Shown: positions 51,056-59,341 of the stretch, piece by piece
Position numbering within the stretch: position 1 is the stretch's first letter
Layout: each line of letters starts with the position of its first letter
From: Amycolatopsis roodepoortensis
Lineage (GTDB): Bacteria; Actinomycetota; Actinomycetes; Mycobacteriales; Pseudonocardiaceae
Reading direction: 5' to 3'
Length of the DNA stretch: 64,000 nt
NCBI RefSeq assembly: GCF_014873915.1
Contig: NZ_JADBEJ010000005.1
Location: 2,480,001-2,544,000 of the forward strand
Translations under genes and position numbers: made by a program
Notes under the pieces: model-generated
Databases searched by the model: none
Told to the model about the DNA's origin: nothing
What the model saw: only the letters and a program-made list of their open reading frames with translations

Positions 51056-52246
51056 TCACCATCCGATCGGCATGGAGCGGGGCCCCCGCACCAGCATCTG
51101 CGTCTTCCACACGATATCGCCGTCGAGGCGCAGCCCGGGGAGATCGCGCAGCAATGCCCGCAGAGCCTCCTGCAGTTCCAGCCTCGCCAGCGGAGCGCCG
51201 AGGCAGTGGTGCACGCCGTGGCCGAAACCGAGGTGGGGGTTGGATTCCCGGTCGAATTCGAGGGTCTCCGCGGACGTGAACTGGAGCCCGTCCCGGTTCG
51301 CGGCGCCGATCGCGACCATCACCGGCTCGCCCTCCTTCACGAGCACGTCACCCACCTGGACGTCTTCGGTGGCGTACCGGGCGAACCCGGCTCCGGCACC
51401 CAGCGGGATGAACCGGAGCAGTTCCTCGACCGCGGCCGGGATCAGGTCCAGGTCCGCGCGGAGGCGGGCGAGCTGGTCCGGCTGTTCGAGCAGGGCGTAG
51501 ACGAAGTTGGGGATCTGGCTGGCGGTGGTCTCGTGCCCGGCGACCAGGATGCCGATGCACAGGTCGACCAGTTCCAGCTCGGTCAGCCGGTCGCGGACGT
51601 CGCGCGCCTCGATCAGCGCGGTCATCAGGTCGTCCTGGGGTTCGGCGCGATGCTGCTCGACGAGAACGTGCATGTACGCCCGCAGCTCGTCCTGGTTGGC
51701 CATCATCTCTTCGGTGGTCAGCGGGCTGGTCGACAGCGCGGCGTCGCTCCATACGCGGAACTTCGGCCGGTCCTCGACCGGGACGCCGAGCAGCTCGCAG
51801 ATCACCGCGACCGGGATCGGCAGCGCGTAGTCCTCGACCAGGTCGGCGGGCTGGCCCTTGGCCTTCATGTCCTGGATCAGGCCCGCCGCCAGCTCGGCGA
51901 CGCGCGGCCGCAGGAGTTCGACGCGGCGCATGGTGAACGCCTTCGCGACCAGCGTGCGCAGCCGGGTGTGATCCGGCGGGTCCATGCTGAGGATCCCGCC
52001 GGGCCGCCTGCCCGGCGCCATCCGCGGCTCGTCCCGTTCCGCCGCCATCGCACGGGAGAAGCGGCGGTCGCCCAGAACCAGACGCGCGTCGGCGTACCGG
52101 GTGGCGAGCCACGCCGGCTCCCCGTGCGGAAGACGGACGCGGAGCATGCCCTTGGTCGCGCGGGCCGCCGCGTACGCCTCGTTGAGTTCGAGCCCGGCGT
52201 CTTCGTTGAAGGGATAGGCGACGAATTCGGTGTCAGTGGTGGTCAT
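51056..52246 (-). CDS. Cytochrome P450
   Basis: A class I soluble P450 of 396 residues: I-helix AGHETTASQ (near 237), ExxR in EELLRF and the haem-binding GFGHGVHHCLGAPLARLE with C348. The MDPPDHTRLR and PVDLVE-type segments fit the CYP105/CYP107-like actinomycete group (inference). Substrate unknown. It is coupled to the ferredoxin gene downstream; upstream lies a 9+9-bp dyad and a divergent TetR gene, so it is probably induced by a small ligand. Confidence 0.95.
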   Translation of the reverse strand: MTTTDTEFVAYPFNEDAGLELNEAYAAARATKGMLRVRLPHGEPAWLATRYADARLVLGDRRFSRAMAAERDEPRMAPGRRPGGILSMDPPDHTRLRTLVAKAFTMRRVELLRPRVAELAAGLIQDMKAKGQPADLVEDYALPIPVAVICELLGVPVEDRPKFRVWSDAALSTSPLTTEEMMANQDELRAYMHVLVEQHRAEPQDDLMTALIEARDVRDRLTELELVDLCIGILVAGHETTASQIPNFVYALLEQPDQLARLRADLDLIPAAVEELLRFIPLGAGAGFARYATEDVQVGDVLVKEGEPVMVAIGAANRDGLQFTSAETLEFDRESNPHLGFGHGVHHCLGAPLARLELQEALRALLRDLPGLRLDGDIVWKTQMLVRGPRSMPIGW

Positions 52247-52274
52247 TTGTCCGGAAACCCCCCGGCTCGGCGGT

Positions 52275-52294
52275 TTGTAAGCAACTGCTTACAA
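52275..52294. promoter_or_regulatory. TetR-type operator dyad before the P450-ferredoxin operon
   Basis: ttgtaagca (52275-52283) and tgcttacaa (52286-52294) are exact inverted repeats around ac, 29 bp ahead of the P450 start and 65 bp ahead of the TetR gene. Spacing and symmetry fit a TetR dimer. Confidence 0.75.
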
Positions 52295-52358
52295 CGCTAA
52301 CCATGATCACGCTGAGCGTCAATGCGCCTACCGTGCGACGTCCGGCTAGCCTTTGGCG

Positions 52359-52925
52359 ATGACGGAAGAACCGCAGGTCCGCAAGCGCGACGCGGCCGCG
52401 ACCAGGGCCGCCCTGCTCGATGCGGCGGCGGCTCTCTTCGCCGAACGCGGTTTCGACCGGACGACCGTCCGCGACATCGCGAAACTCGCCGGAGCCAACC
52501 AGGCCTTGCTGTTCCGCTACTTCGGTTCGAAGGACGCGCTGTTCGAGGAGGTCCTGGCGCGCGGCGGACGCGAGCAGATCGCCACCACCCCACCGGACGA
52601 ACTGCTCGGGACGGCGTTGCGCAGCATGCTGGAGTCCGACACCGGCCGCGACCGCACCCTCGACGCGTACCTCCGCTCGACGGGTCACGACAGCGCCGCC
52701 GCCGCGGTCCGGCGGCAGCTCGGCGAGGAGTACGCGAAGGTGCTCGCCACGCTGACCGACGCCGACGACGCGGACCTGCGGGCCGACCTCGTCCTCGCCT
52801 GGCTGCTCGGGATCGGCCTGGTCCGCGACATCACCGGCAAGGAACCGCTGGCCAGCGCGGATCCCGACGACGTCTGCCGTCTGGTGCTCGGCGCGGCGCG
52901 GACGCTGCTGGAGCGCAGCGGGTAA
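52359..52925 (+). CDS. TetR-family transcriptional regulator
   Basis: 188 residues with the TetR HTH near the N-terminus (RAALLDAAAALFAERGFDRTTVRDIAKLAGANQALLFRYFGSKDALFEEVL in pieces, residues 16-65) and an all-helical ligand domain. It is divergent from the P450-ferredoxin operon and most probably represses it through the dyad at 52275-52294. The ATG at 52359 is used; a TTG six bases upstream is less likely. Confidence 0.92.
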   Translation: MTEEPQVRKRDAAATRAALLDAAAALFAERGFDRTTVRDIAKLAGANQALLFRYFGSKDALFEEVLARGGREQIATTPPDELLGTALRSMLESDTGRDRTLDAYLRSTGHDSAAAAVRRQLGEEYAKVLATLTDADDADLRADLVLAWLLGIGLVRDITGKEPLASADPDDVCRLVLGAARTLLERSG

Positions 52926-52965
52926 TTCCGTCGCCGTCCACGGCGCGCTGCTCTACGGTCGTGCG

Positions 52966-53868
52966 GTGATCACGTTCCCGCCCGCCAGCACCGAAGCCGA
53001 GTTCGACGCGCTGACCAGGCAAGACCTCCTTCCGGCGGTGGCGTCGCTGGGCTTCGGCGAAGCCGTCCCGTTCACCGAAGGCTCGCTGCCGGTCTACGCC
53101 GTCGGCGAAGATCTGGTGCTCAAGCTGTTCCCGCCGGTGCATCTCGGCGAACTCCCGACCGAGCGGACGATGCTCGAAGTCCTGCACGGGAAACTGCCGA
53201 TCCCGACCCCGGCCGTGCGCGACGCCGGCGAACGGGACGGCTGGGGCTATGTGCTCATGGACCGCCTGCGCGGCGAAACGCTGAAGGACGCGTGGCCGAA
53301 ACTGTCCACTGAGGACAAACACCGGCTTGCTCCCGAACTCGGCGAAGCGCTGGCCGCCCTGCATTCGCTGCACGACCCCCGCCTCGACGTCCTCGGTCCG
53401 CCGGACTGGGCCGCATTCGTCGCCGAGCAGCGCGCGAAAGTCGTCGAACACCACCGCCAGACCGGGCTCGACGAGTCTTGGATCGGCCGGATTCCGGCGT
53501 TCCTCGACTCGGTCGACCTGGGCAGCCCGCCCGTCGTCCCGCTGCACACCGAATTCATGCGCGACCATCTCATGGTCGTCCACGACGGCGAACGCCCGCG
53601 GCTGACCGGGCTCTTCGATTTCGAACCGGCGATGCGGGGTGCGGCCGAGTACGACTTCGTCGCCGTCGGGCTGTTCGTTTCGGGCGGAGACAAGGACTTC
53701 CTGCGACGGTTGCTGGCCGGATACGGCGTCGAGCCGGACGAAGGGTTCTCCCGGCGTTGCCTGGCGTACGCGCTGTTGCACGTCTACTCCAACTTCACCT
53801 GGTACTTCAAGGTTCTTCCGGCGCCGGAAGAACCGACGCTGGAGAGCCTCAGCCGCGCTTGGTGGTAG
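52966..53868 (+). CDS. Aminoglycoside-phosphotransferase-fold protein with altered catalytic loop
   Basis: 300 residues of the APH/choline kinase fold: the nucleotide-binding N-lobe has YAVGEDLVLKLFPP (Lys) and an ERTMLEVLH helix. The catalytic loop, usually H-G-D-x4-N, reads PLHTEFMRDHLMV, so Glu replaces Asp and His replaces Asn. The metal loop is LTGLFDFEPAMRG, with DFE in place of D-x-D/E. It may have unusual chemistry or be inactive. The GTG at 52966 begins MITFPPAST. The last 20 bases overlap the convergent second P450 gene. Confidence 0.85.
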   Translation: MITFPPASTEAEFDALTRQDLLPAVASLGFGEAVPFTEGSLPVYAVGEDLVLKLFPPVHLGELPTERTMLEVLHGKLPIPTPAVRDAGERDGWGYVLMDRLRGETLKDAWPKLSTEDKHRLAPELGEALAALHSLHDPRLDVLGPPDWAAFVAEQRAKVVEHHRQTGLDESWIGRIPAFLDSVDLGSPPVVPLHTEFMRDHLMVVHDGERPRLTGLFDFEPAMRGAAEYDFVAVGLFVSGGDKDFLRRLLAGYGVEPDEGFSRRCLAYALLHVYSNFTWYFKVLPAPEEPTLESLSRAWW

Positions 53869-55051
53869 CCCACGTCACCGGCACAGCTTCCGGGCCGCGG
53901 ATCGAAAGCGGCGGACGCCAGACGATGGCCGAAGCGGGCACCGCGAGATCCAGACCCGGCAAGCCGTCAAGCAGGGTGCGGAACGCGATCTCTCCTTCGA
54001 GCCGGGCGAGTGCCGCGCCGAGGCAGAAGTGGAGGCCGTGCCCGAAGCCGAGCTGCGGCGCGTTCCGGCGCCGGATGTCGAACCGCGACGCACCGGGGAA
54101 GGCGGCTTCGTCGCGGTTCGCCGCACCCGTGTGCGCCAGCACCGCCTCACCGCGCCGGACCACACCCGCGCTCAGCTCGACGTCCTCCAGCGCGAGCCGG
54201 AGCAGCGACGCGTCGGCGGGCCCGTCGAACCGCATGATCTCTTCGACGGCCCCTTCGGTCAGGCTGGGATCCGAACGCAGCGCGGCGAGCTGGTCCGGAT
54301 GCCCCGCCAGCAGCACGATCCCGGTCGCGATGAGGCTGACCGTGGTCTCGTGCCCGGCGAGCAGGAGCTGGGTGGCCAGATCGATCAATTCGGCCTCGGT
54401 GAGCCGATCGCCGTCCTCGTCATGTGCGTGCACGAGGACGCTCAGCAGGTCCTCACCCGGCGTCACCCGCTTGACGGCGACGAGTGCCGCCATGTCGTCC
54501 GCCCCGTCACGCCGGGCCTGCGCCACTTCCGCCGGGGTGTACGCCGTCGGCGTGACGATCACGCGTGACCATTGGCGAAACCGTTCCCTGCCTTCGTAAG
54601 GGACGCCGAGGATCTCGCACATGACCGCGGTGGGCAGCGGGAAGGCGAACGTCTCCACCAGATCCACCGGCGGACCGTGCTCGATCATCGCCCGCAGCAG
54701 CGTGCCCGCGATCTCCTGGATCCGCGGCCGCAGCCCGGCGATCCGGCGGACGGTGAAGGCCTGCGCCGTCAGCTTCCGCAGCCGCGTGTGATCCGGCGGG
54801 TCCATGTTGAGGATGCTGTGCTCACCGGTGGAGAAATCGCCGGGTTCGATGAGGCACGGCGCGCCCGGTGCGAGCAGGTTCCGGGAGAACCGCGTGTCCG
54901 AGAAGATCAGGCGGACGTCTTCGTACCGGGTCACCAGCCAGCCTTCGCAGCCGCTGGGGAAGACGACCCGGGACATCGGCGGATATTTGGCGTAGATCGC
55001 GCCCATGGGGGTCGCGGGGTCGTCCTTCGCCGCGGGATACGTGGCTGTCAT
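53849..55051 (-). CDS. Cytochrome P450
   Basis: 400 residues: I-helix LAGHETTVS (near 240), ExxR in EEIMRF and haem site GFGHGLHFCLGAALARLE with C343. It is similar in layout to the P450 at 51056-52246 (same MDPPDHTRLRKL block), but has no ferredoxin beside it, so it could share that redox partner. The TetR gene upstream on the same strand ends 78 bp before its start, which makes separate transcription likely. Substrate unknown. Confidence 0.94.
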   Translation of the reverse strand: MTATYPAAKDDPATPMGAIYAKYPPMSRVVFPSGCEGWLVTRYEDVRLIFSDTRFSRNLLAPGAPCLIEPGDFSTGEHSILNMDPPDHTRLRKLTAQAFTVRRIAGLRPRIQEIAGTLLRAMIEHGPPVDLVETFAFPLPTAVMCEILGVPYEGRERFRQWSRVIVTPTAYTPAEVAQARRDGADDMAALVAVKRVTPGEDLLSVLVHAHDEDGDRLTEAELIDLATQLLLAGHETTVSLIATGIVLLAGHPDQLAALRSDPSLTEGAVEEIMRFDGPADASLLRLALEDVELSAGVVRRGEAVLAHTGAANRDEAAFPGASRFDIRRRNAPQLGFGHGLHFCLGAALARLEGEIAFRTLLDGLPGLDLAVPASAIVWRPPLSIRGPEAVPVTWATTKRG

Positions 55052-55129
55052 GGAGCATGATGATGAGCGGCGGCCGTCGTGGCCGGAAGGATCCGGCCGG
55101 TCACCCGCCCGAAGAGCCGAAGATCCTTA

Positions 55130-55684
55130 TCACCGGGTGATAATCCCGCGCAGGAACTCCAGGTAGCCCGGCCGTTCCGGTGCGGGCAGGAGGGTGCCGC
55201 CGCTCGCCCGCTGCGCCTGGATCAAGCCGATGAAGGCCGTGTACGCCAGTAGGCCGCGATGCCGGGATTCGGTGTCCGGGAGGCCCATTTCCCGGAAACA
55301 CCGGACGATGAAGTCGACGCGTCGCGCGGTGACCTCGGCCAGCGGCGGGCCGATCACCGGGTCACCGGCGTGGGCGAGCAGCGCCAGCTCGGCCCGTTCG
55401 TCGTCCGTGGATCCGAAGACGAGGGTGAAGAGTTCGCGCAGCCTCCGCTCCGGGTCCGAGATCCCGTCCAGCAGCGTGATCAACGCCTCGGTGTCCTGCT
55501 CGGCCCATCGGCGCACGGCGGCTTCGACCAGCGCGCCCCGATTCGCGAAATGCCAGTAGAAGCTGCCTTTCGTCGTCCCGAGTTTCGCCGCGATGGGCTC
55601 GACGGCGATCGCGGCGACCCCGCCCTCGCACAACGCTTCGAGCGCCGCGTCGGCCCAATCTTCCGGTGCGAGCTTCCGTTTCAC
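55130..55684 (-). CDS. TetR-family transcriptional regulator
   Basis: 184 residues with an N-terminal HTH (WADAALEALCEGGVAAIAVEPIAAKLGTTKGSFYWHFANRGALVEAAV in pieces, residues 9-58), of the type with a SFYWHF recognition helix. The C-terminal domain is helical. The GTG start at 55684 is chosen because sequence upstream of it holds operator-like dyads. It is divergent from the SRPBCC gene, its likely target, and precedes the second P450 gene. Confidence 0.9.
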   Translation of the reverse strand: MKRKLAPEDWADAALEALCEGGVAAIAVEPIAAKLGTTKGSFYWHFANRGALVEAAVRRWAEQDTEALITLLDGISDPERRLRELFTLVFGSTDDERAELALLAHAGDPVIGPPLAEVTARRVDFIVRCFREMGLPDTESRHRGLLAYTAFIGLIQAQRASGGTLLPAPERPGYLEFLRGIITR

Positions 55685-55688
55685 GTCC

Positions 55689-55727
55689 CGTACGCTACCG
55701 TATGGAAAACCATACGGCACCGTACGG
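55689..55727. promoter_or_regulatory. TetR operator cluster between the regulator and the SRPBCC gene
   Basis: ccgtatgg (55698-55705) and ccatacgg (55710-55717) form an 8-bp dyad with a 4-base spacer. The perfect palindrome ccgtacgg (55720-55727) and a cgtacg (55689-55694) flank it. The cluster fills the 51-bp gap and likely covers both promoters. Confidence 0.7.
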
Positions 55728-55735
55728 AGGCGGCC

Positions 55736-56281
55736 ATGACCTTCGGCTCACCCGCGAACTGGGGCGCGACCCCGGAAGAACGCCGCCGCGCGCAGCCGGC
55801 GGACACCCTGCTGGACGGCCCTGTCGCGCGTTTCGACCGCGCCGTCACCGTGCACGCGCCCGCCGCGCTGGCCTACCGCTGGCTCTGCCAGATCTCGGTC
55901 GCGCCCTACAGCTATGACCTGCTCGACAACCTGGGGCGCCGCAGCCCGGACAGCCTCACTCCCGGCGCCGACGAACTCGCTCCCGGCGACACGCTGATCG
56001 TGTTCGAGCTGACCGAGGTCGACCGTGGGCACAGTCTCACCGGGCGGACCTTCGCCAAGTCCGAGAACCTGTTCGGCCCGGTGGCCGTCACGTACTCGGT
56101 CGAGCCGATCGACGAGAGGTCGTGCCGCATGCTGTGCCGCATCGTCGTGACCTCTCGGGGATTCCGGGGGCGCGTCAAGGAGTTCCTGCTCGGCTGGGGT
56201 GACCTGGTCATGATGCGGAAACAGCTGCTGACGTTGAAGAAGTACGCGGAACGGGACGCGCGCCTCGGTCACGTCTCGTGA
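55736..56281 (+). CDS. SRPBCC/START-like lipid-binding-fold protein
   Basis: 181 residues: RAVTVHAPAALAYRWLCQISVAPYSYDLLDNLGRR (pieces) at the N-terminus, then GDTLIVFELTEVDRGHSLTGR and SCRMLCRIVVTSRGFRGRVKEFLLGWGDLVMMRKQLLTLKKYA. The pattern of the polyketide-cyclase/dehydrase (SRPBCC) superfamily is clear; the ligand is not. The ATG at 55736 has GGAGGCGG upstream. The stop TGA (56279-56281) is inside ctcgtgagtgg of a repeat element. Confidence 0.85.
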   Translation: MTFGSPANWGATPEERRRAQPADTLLDGPVARFDRAVTVHAPAALAYRWLCQISVAPYSYDLLDNLGRRSPDSLTPGADELAPGDTLIVFELTEVDRGHSLTGRTFAKSENLFGPVAVTYSVEPIDERSCRMLCRIVVTSRGFRGRVKEFLLGWGDLVMMRKQLLTLKKYAERDARLGHVS

Positions 56282-56466
56282 GTGGTAAGGACGGTCGGCC
56301 AGGTGCAGGGTGTCGCGAAAGCCACTTTCGCGACGTCTGATGTCCCGAAAGTGGCTTTCGCGACATGCTCGCCGGTCTCCCTGACCTGGCCGCCGACCCC
56401 TGGCTCCACCGACGTTGCGAAAGCCACTTTCGCAACGTTGAAGGTTGCGAAAGTGGCTTTCGCAAC
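56275..56466. repeat. Composite palindromic element, cgaaagccactttcg family
   Basis: It begins ctcgtgagtgg (56275-56285) over the stop of the upstream gene and continues gtaaggacggt. Hairpin 56312-56364 (23-bp arms, one mismatch, loop gtctgat) is the same as 46108-46160. Hairpin 56414-56466 (perfect 23-bp arms, loop gttgaag) is the same as 33857-33909. No right-hand ctcgtgagtg end is seen before the next gene's stop at 56481. Confidence 0.85.
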
Positions 56467-56480
56467 GCCCATCGCGGCAC

Positions 56481-59255
56481 CTAAGGCAGCGCGCGCCTCA
56501 ACAGCTCCGCCAAGTGCACGGCCCGCCGCCCGTCGAGCTGCTCGATCTGCGTCCGGCAGCTGAAGCCGTCCGCGACCACCTCGGTGCCCTCGGCCGCGGC
56601 ACGGATCGCGGGCAGCATGCGGTCTTCGGCGCAGGCGACGGAAACGTCGTAGTGCCCGCGTTCGAAACCGAAGTTCCCCGCCAGTCCACAGCAGCCCGAG
56701 TCCATTGTGGAATTGTGGACACCCGCGGCGCGCATCGCGGCCTCGTCGGCGTCGAAGCCGAGCACGGCGTGCTGGTGACAGTGCACCTGGCTGAGCGCTT
56801 CGACGTCCAGAGACCGGAATTCGAGCGGCGAGTCCTCGACGAGTTCGGCGAAGGTCCTGGTCCGTTCGGCGAGCAGCTCCGCGACCGGGTCGCCAGGCAG
56901 GAGCGCCGGGAGATCACCACGGAACAGCGCCGTGCAACTCGGCTCCAGACCCGCCACCCGATACCCCGCACGCAGGTACGGTTCGAGGACGGAAAGCGTG
57001 CGGCGCAACACGTTCTTCGCCACGTCCAGCTGCCCGGTGGACACCCACGTCAGCCCGCAGCAGACGCCGCGATCGGGCAGGACGACGTCGTACCCGGCGG
57101 CGGTGAGCACCTCGGCCGCGGCGTCGAGGACGTCCGGCGTGAGGTAGTTGTTGAACGAGTCGGGCCACAGCACCACGCGCCGCGAACCGGTCGCCCAGCG
57201 CTTGAGATCCGTACGGCGCCGCGTGAACGGAACCGTGGCGAAGGTCGGCAGCTCCCGTTCCGGCGCGATCCCGCCGAACTTCTTCAGCAGCCCGGAAAAC
57301 CGGCGCGACATCGTGTTCGCCAGCCGGGGCGCGACCGATGCCGCGCGCAACCACAACGGCAGCCAGCCCATCGAGTAGTGCGACGCCGGACGGAGCCGTC
57401 CCTTGTGGTGCTGATGCAGGAATTCCGCCTTGTACGTCGCCATGTCGACGTCGACCGGGCAGTCGGACAGGCATCCCTTGCACGACAGGCAGAGATCCAG
57501 CGCCTCGGCGACCTCCTCGGAGCGCCAGCCGCCGGTGATCAGCTCGCCGTTCACCATTTCGGCGAGCAGATGCGCGCGTCCCCGCGTGGAGTGCTTCTCC
57601 TCGCGCGTGGCGCGGTAGCTCGGGCACATCACGCCGGCTCCGGTGGTGTTGCGGCATTTCCCGACGCCGACGCAGCGCCGCATCGCCTGCCCGAAACTCC
57701 CCCTGTCCTCCGGGTACGCGAGCGCGGTGACGTCTTCGAGGTCCAGCGGCGCGCGCCGGACGCGAAGATCGGCGTCGACCGGCCTGGGGTTCACCAGGAT
57801 GCCGGGGTTCATCATGCCCGCCGGATCGAAGATCCCCTTGAACCGCGCGAAAAGCGCGAGGATTTCGGGACTGTACATCCGGGACAGCAGCTCCGAACGC
57901 GCCTGACCGTCACCGTGTTCCCCGGACAACGAGCCGCCGTGCGCGGCGACCAGGTCCGCCGCCTCTTCGAGGAACGACCGGAACCCGGCGATCCCCTGCG
58001 GCGACAGCAGGTCGAAGTCCAGCCGCAGGTGCAGGCAGCCTTCGCCGTAGTGGCCGTAGACGACGCTCTTGCGCCCGTGCTCGCGCATGAGCTGCTTGAA
58101 CTCCCGCAAGTAGGCGCCCAGACGCTCGGGCGGGACGGCCGCGTCCTCCCAGCCCGGCCAGGCCTCTTCGCCCCCGGCGAGCCGGGTCGCGAGACCGGCG
58201 CCCTCCTCCCGGATCCGCCACAGCCGCTTCTGCGCGGCCGCGTCGTCCAGCAGTGTGGATCCGGTCAGCGCGCCGCGGAGCCCGTCGATCAGCCCGCGAG
58301 CCTTGTCCGGATCGGCCATCTCGACGAACAGCCACGCACCGCCCGGGGGAAGCCCGTCGGCGCGGCCGGGCTCGAGCAGGGCGACGAGGTCCGCGTCGAC
58401 GCCCTCGACGGTCAACGGCGACCAGGGCAGGATCTCCGGGACCGCGTCGGCCGCGGCGATGTCGGATTCGAAGCCGAGCACCGCGAGCACCTTGCGTTTC
58501 GGCACCTCGGCGAGGGAGACCGTCGCCTCCAGCACGGTGACGCAGGTGCCCTCGCTGCCGACCAGCGCCTTGGCGACGTCGAAACCGTTCTCCGGCAACA
58601 GGTGCTCCAGCCCGTAGCCGGACACCCGCCTGCTGAACGACGACAGCTCCGTCCGCAGCAGCGCCAGGTTGTCGTGGACGAGCGCGCGCAGTTCCGTGAA
58701 GACCCGGCCTTCGGTGCCGGGCCTGGCCGCCCGCGCGTCCACTTCGGACGGCGACGTCGGCCCGACGGTGAGCCGGGTGCCGTCGTAGAGCAGCACGTCC
58801 AGCTCCCGGACGACGTCGACCGTGCGGCCCCAGGCCACCGAATGCGAGCCGCAGGCGTTGTTGCCGATCATCCCGCCGATCGTGCAGCGCGAATGCGTCG
58901 ACGGATCGGGGCCGAACCGGAGGCCGTGCGGCGCGGCGAGCCGCTGGAGGTCGTCGAGGACGGTGCCCGGGGCGACGCGTGCCGTGCGGGCCCCCGGGTC
59001 GAGGGCGAGGACCCCGCCGAAGTGGCGTGACGTGTCGATCACGACGCCCGGCCCGCACGAGTTGCCCGCGACGCTGGTGCCGCCGCCACGGGCGATCACC
59101 GGCAGCCCGGCCTCGCGGCAGGCGGCGACGGCCGCGATCACCTCGTCGACGTCCCGCGGCAGCACCACGCCCTTCGGCACGTGCCGGTAGTTGGAGGCGT
59201 CGGTCGTGTACAGCGCCAGTGTCGCGGCGTCGGCCAGGATCTCCACGGGGTCCAT
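56481..59255 (-). CDS. FAD-linked oxidase fused to an Fe-S (GlcF/CCG-type) domain
   Basis: 924 residues. The N-terminal half (about 25-460) is a PCMH/VAO-type FAD domain: VIARGGGTSVAGNSCGPGVVID, PDPSTHSRCTIGGMIGNNACGSHSVAWG (pieces), the C-terminal GHYGEGCLHLRLDF and SLSGEHGDGQARSEL blocks of D-lactate/D-2-hydroxyglutarate dehydrogenases. Then come two 4Fe-4S sites (CVGVGKCRNTTGAGVMCPSY; CLSCKGCLSDCPVDVD) and two CCG repeats (GVCCGLTW; DSGCCGLAGNFG). It therefore joins what is GlcD plus GlcF in other bacteria and oxidises a D-2-hydroxy acid, passing electrons to quinone or another acceptor. The substrate is not certain. Confidence 0.93.
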   Translation of the reverse strand: MDPVEILADAATLALYTTDASNYRHVPKGVVLPRDVDEVIAAVAACREAGLPVIARGGGTSVAGNSCGPGVVIDTSRHFGGVLALDPGARTARVAPGTVLDDLQRLAAPHGLRFGPDPSTHSRCTIGGMIGNNACGSHSVAWGRTVDVVRELDVLLYDGTRLTVGPTSPSEVDARAARPGTEGRVFTELRALVHDNLALLRTELSSFSRRVSGYGLEHLLPENGFDVAKALVGSEGTCVTVLEATVSLAEVPKRKVLAVLGFESDIAAADAVPEILPWSPLTVEGVDADLVALLEPGRADGLPPGGAWLFVEMADPDKARGLIDGLRGALTGSTLLDDAAAQKRLWRIREEGAGLATRLAGGEEAWPGWEDAAVPPERLGAYLREFKQLMREHGRKSVVYGHYGEGCLHLRLDFDLLSPQGIAGFRSFLEEAADLVAAHGGSLSGEHGDGQARSELLSRMYSPEILALFARFKGIFDPAGMMNPGILVNPRPVDADLRVRRAPLDLEDVTALAYPEDRGSFGQAMRRCVGVGKCRNTTGAGVMCPSYRATREEKHSTRGRAHLLAEMVNGELITGGWRSEEVAEALDLCLSCKGCLSDCPVDVDMATYKAEFLHQHHKGRLRPASHYSMGWLPLWLRAASVAPRLANTMSRRFSGLLKKFGGIAPERELPTFATVPFTRRRTDLKRWATGSRRVVLWPDSFNNYLTPDVLDAAAEVLTAAGYDVVLPDRGVCCGLTWVSTGQLDVAKNVLRRTLSVLEPYLRAGYRVAGLEPSCTALFRGDLPALLPGDPVAELLAERTRTFAELVEDSPLEFRSLDVEALSQVHCHQHAVLGFDADEAAMRAAGVHNSTMDSGCCGLAGNFGFERGHYDVSVACAEDRMLPAIRAAAEGTEVVADGFSCRTQIEQLDGRRAVHLAELLRRALP

Positions 59256-59341
59256 TCAAGACAACCGCGGACGAGAACGCATCGGTGAACCTCTCCGGAC
59301 GGGTGTGTCGGAAACCACGTCCGATATGCGATCGTGAGCGC

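Noticed and set aside
33736..56466. Insertion sequence with its own transposase
   Set aside because: The composite elements have inverted ends, but no open frame inside them or anywhere in the window resembles a transposase.
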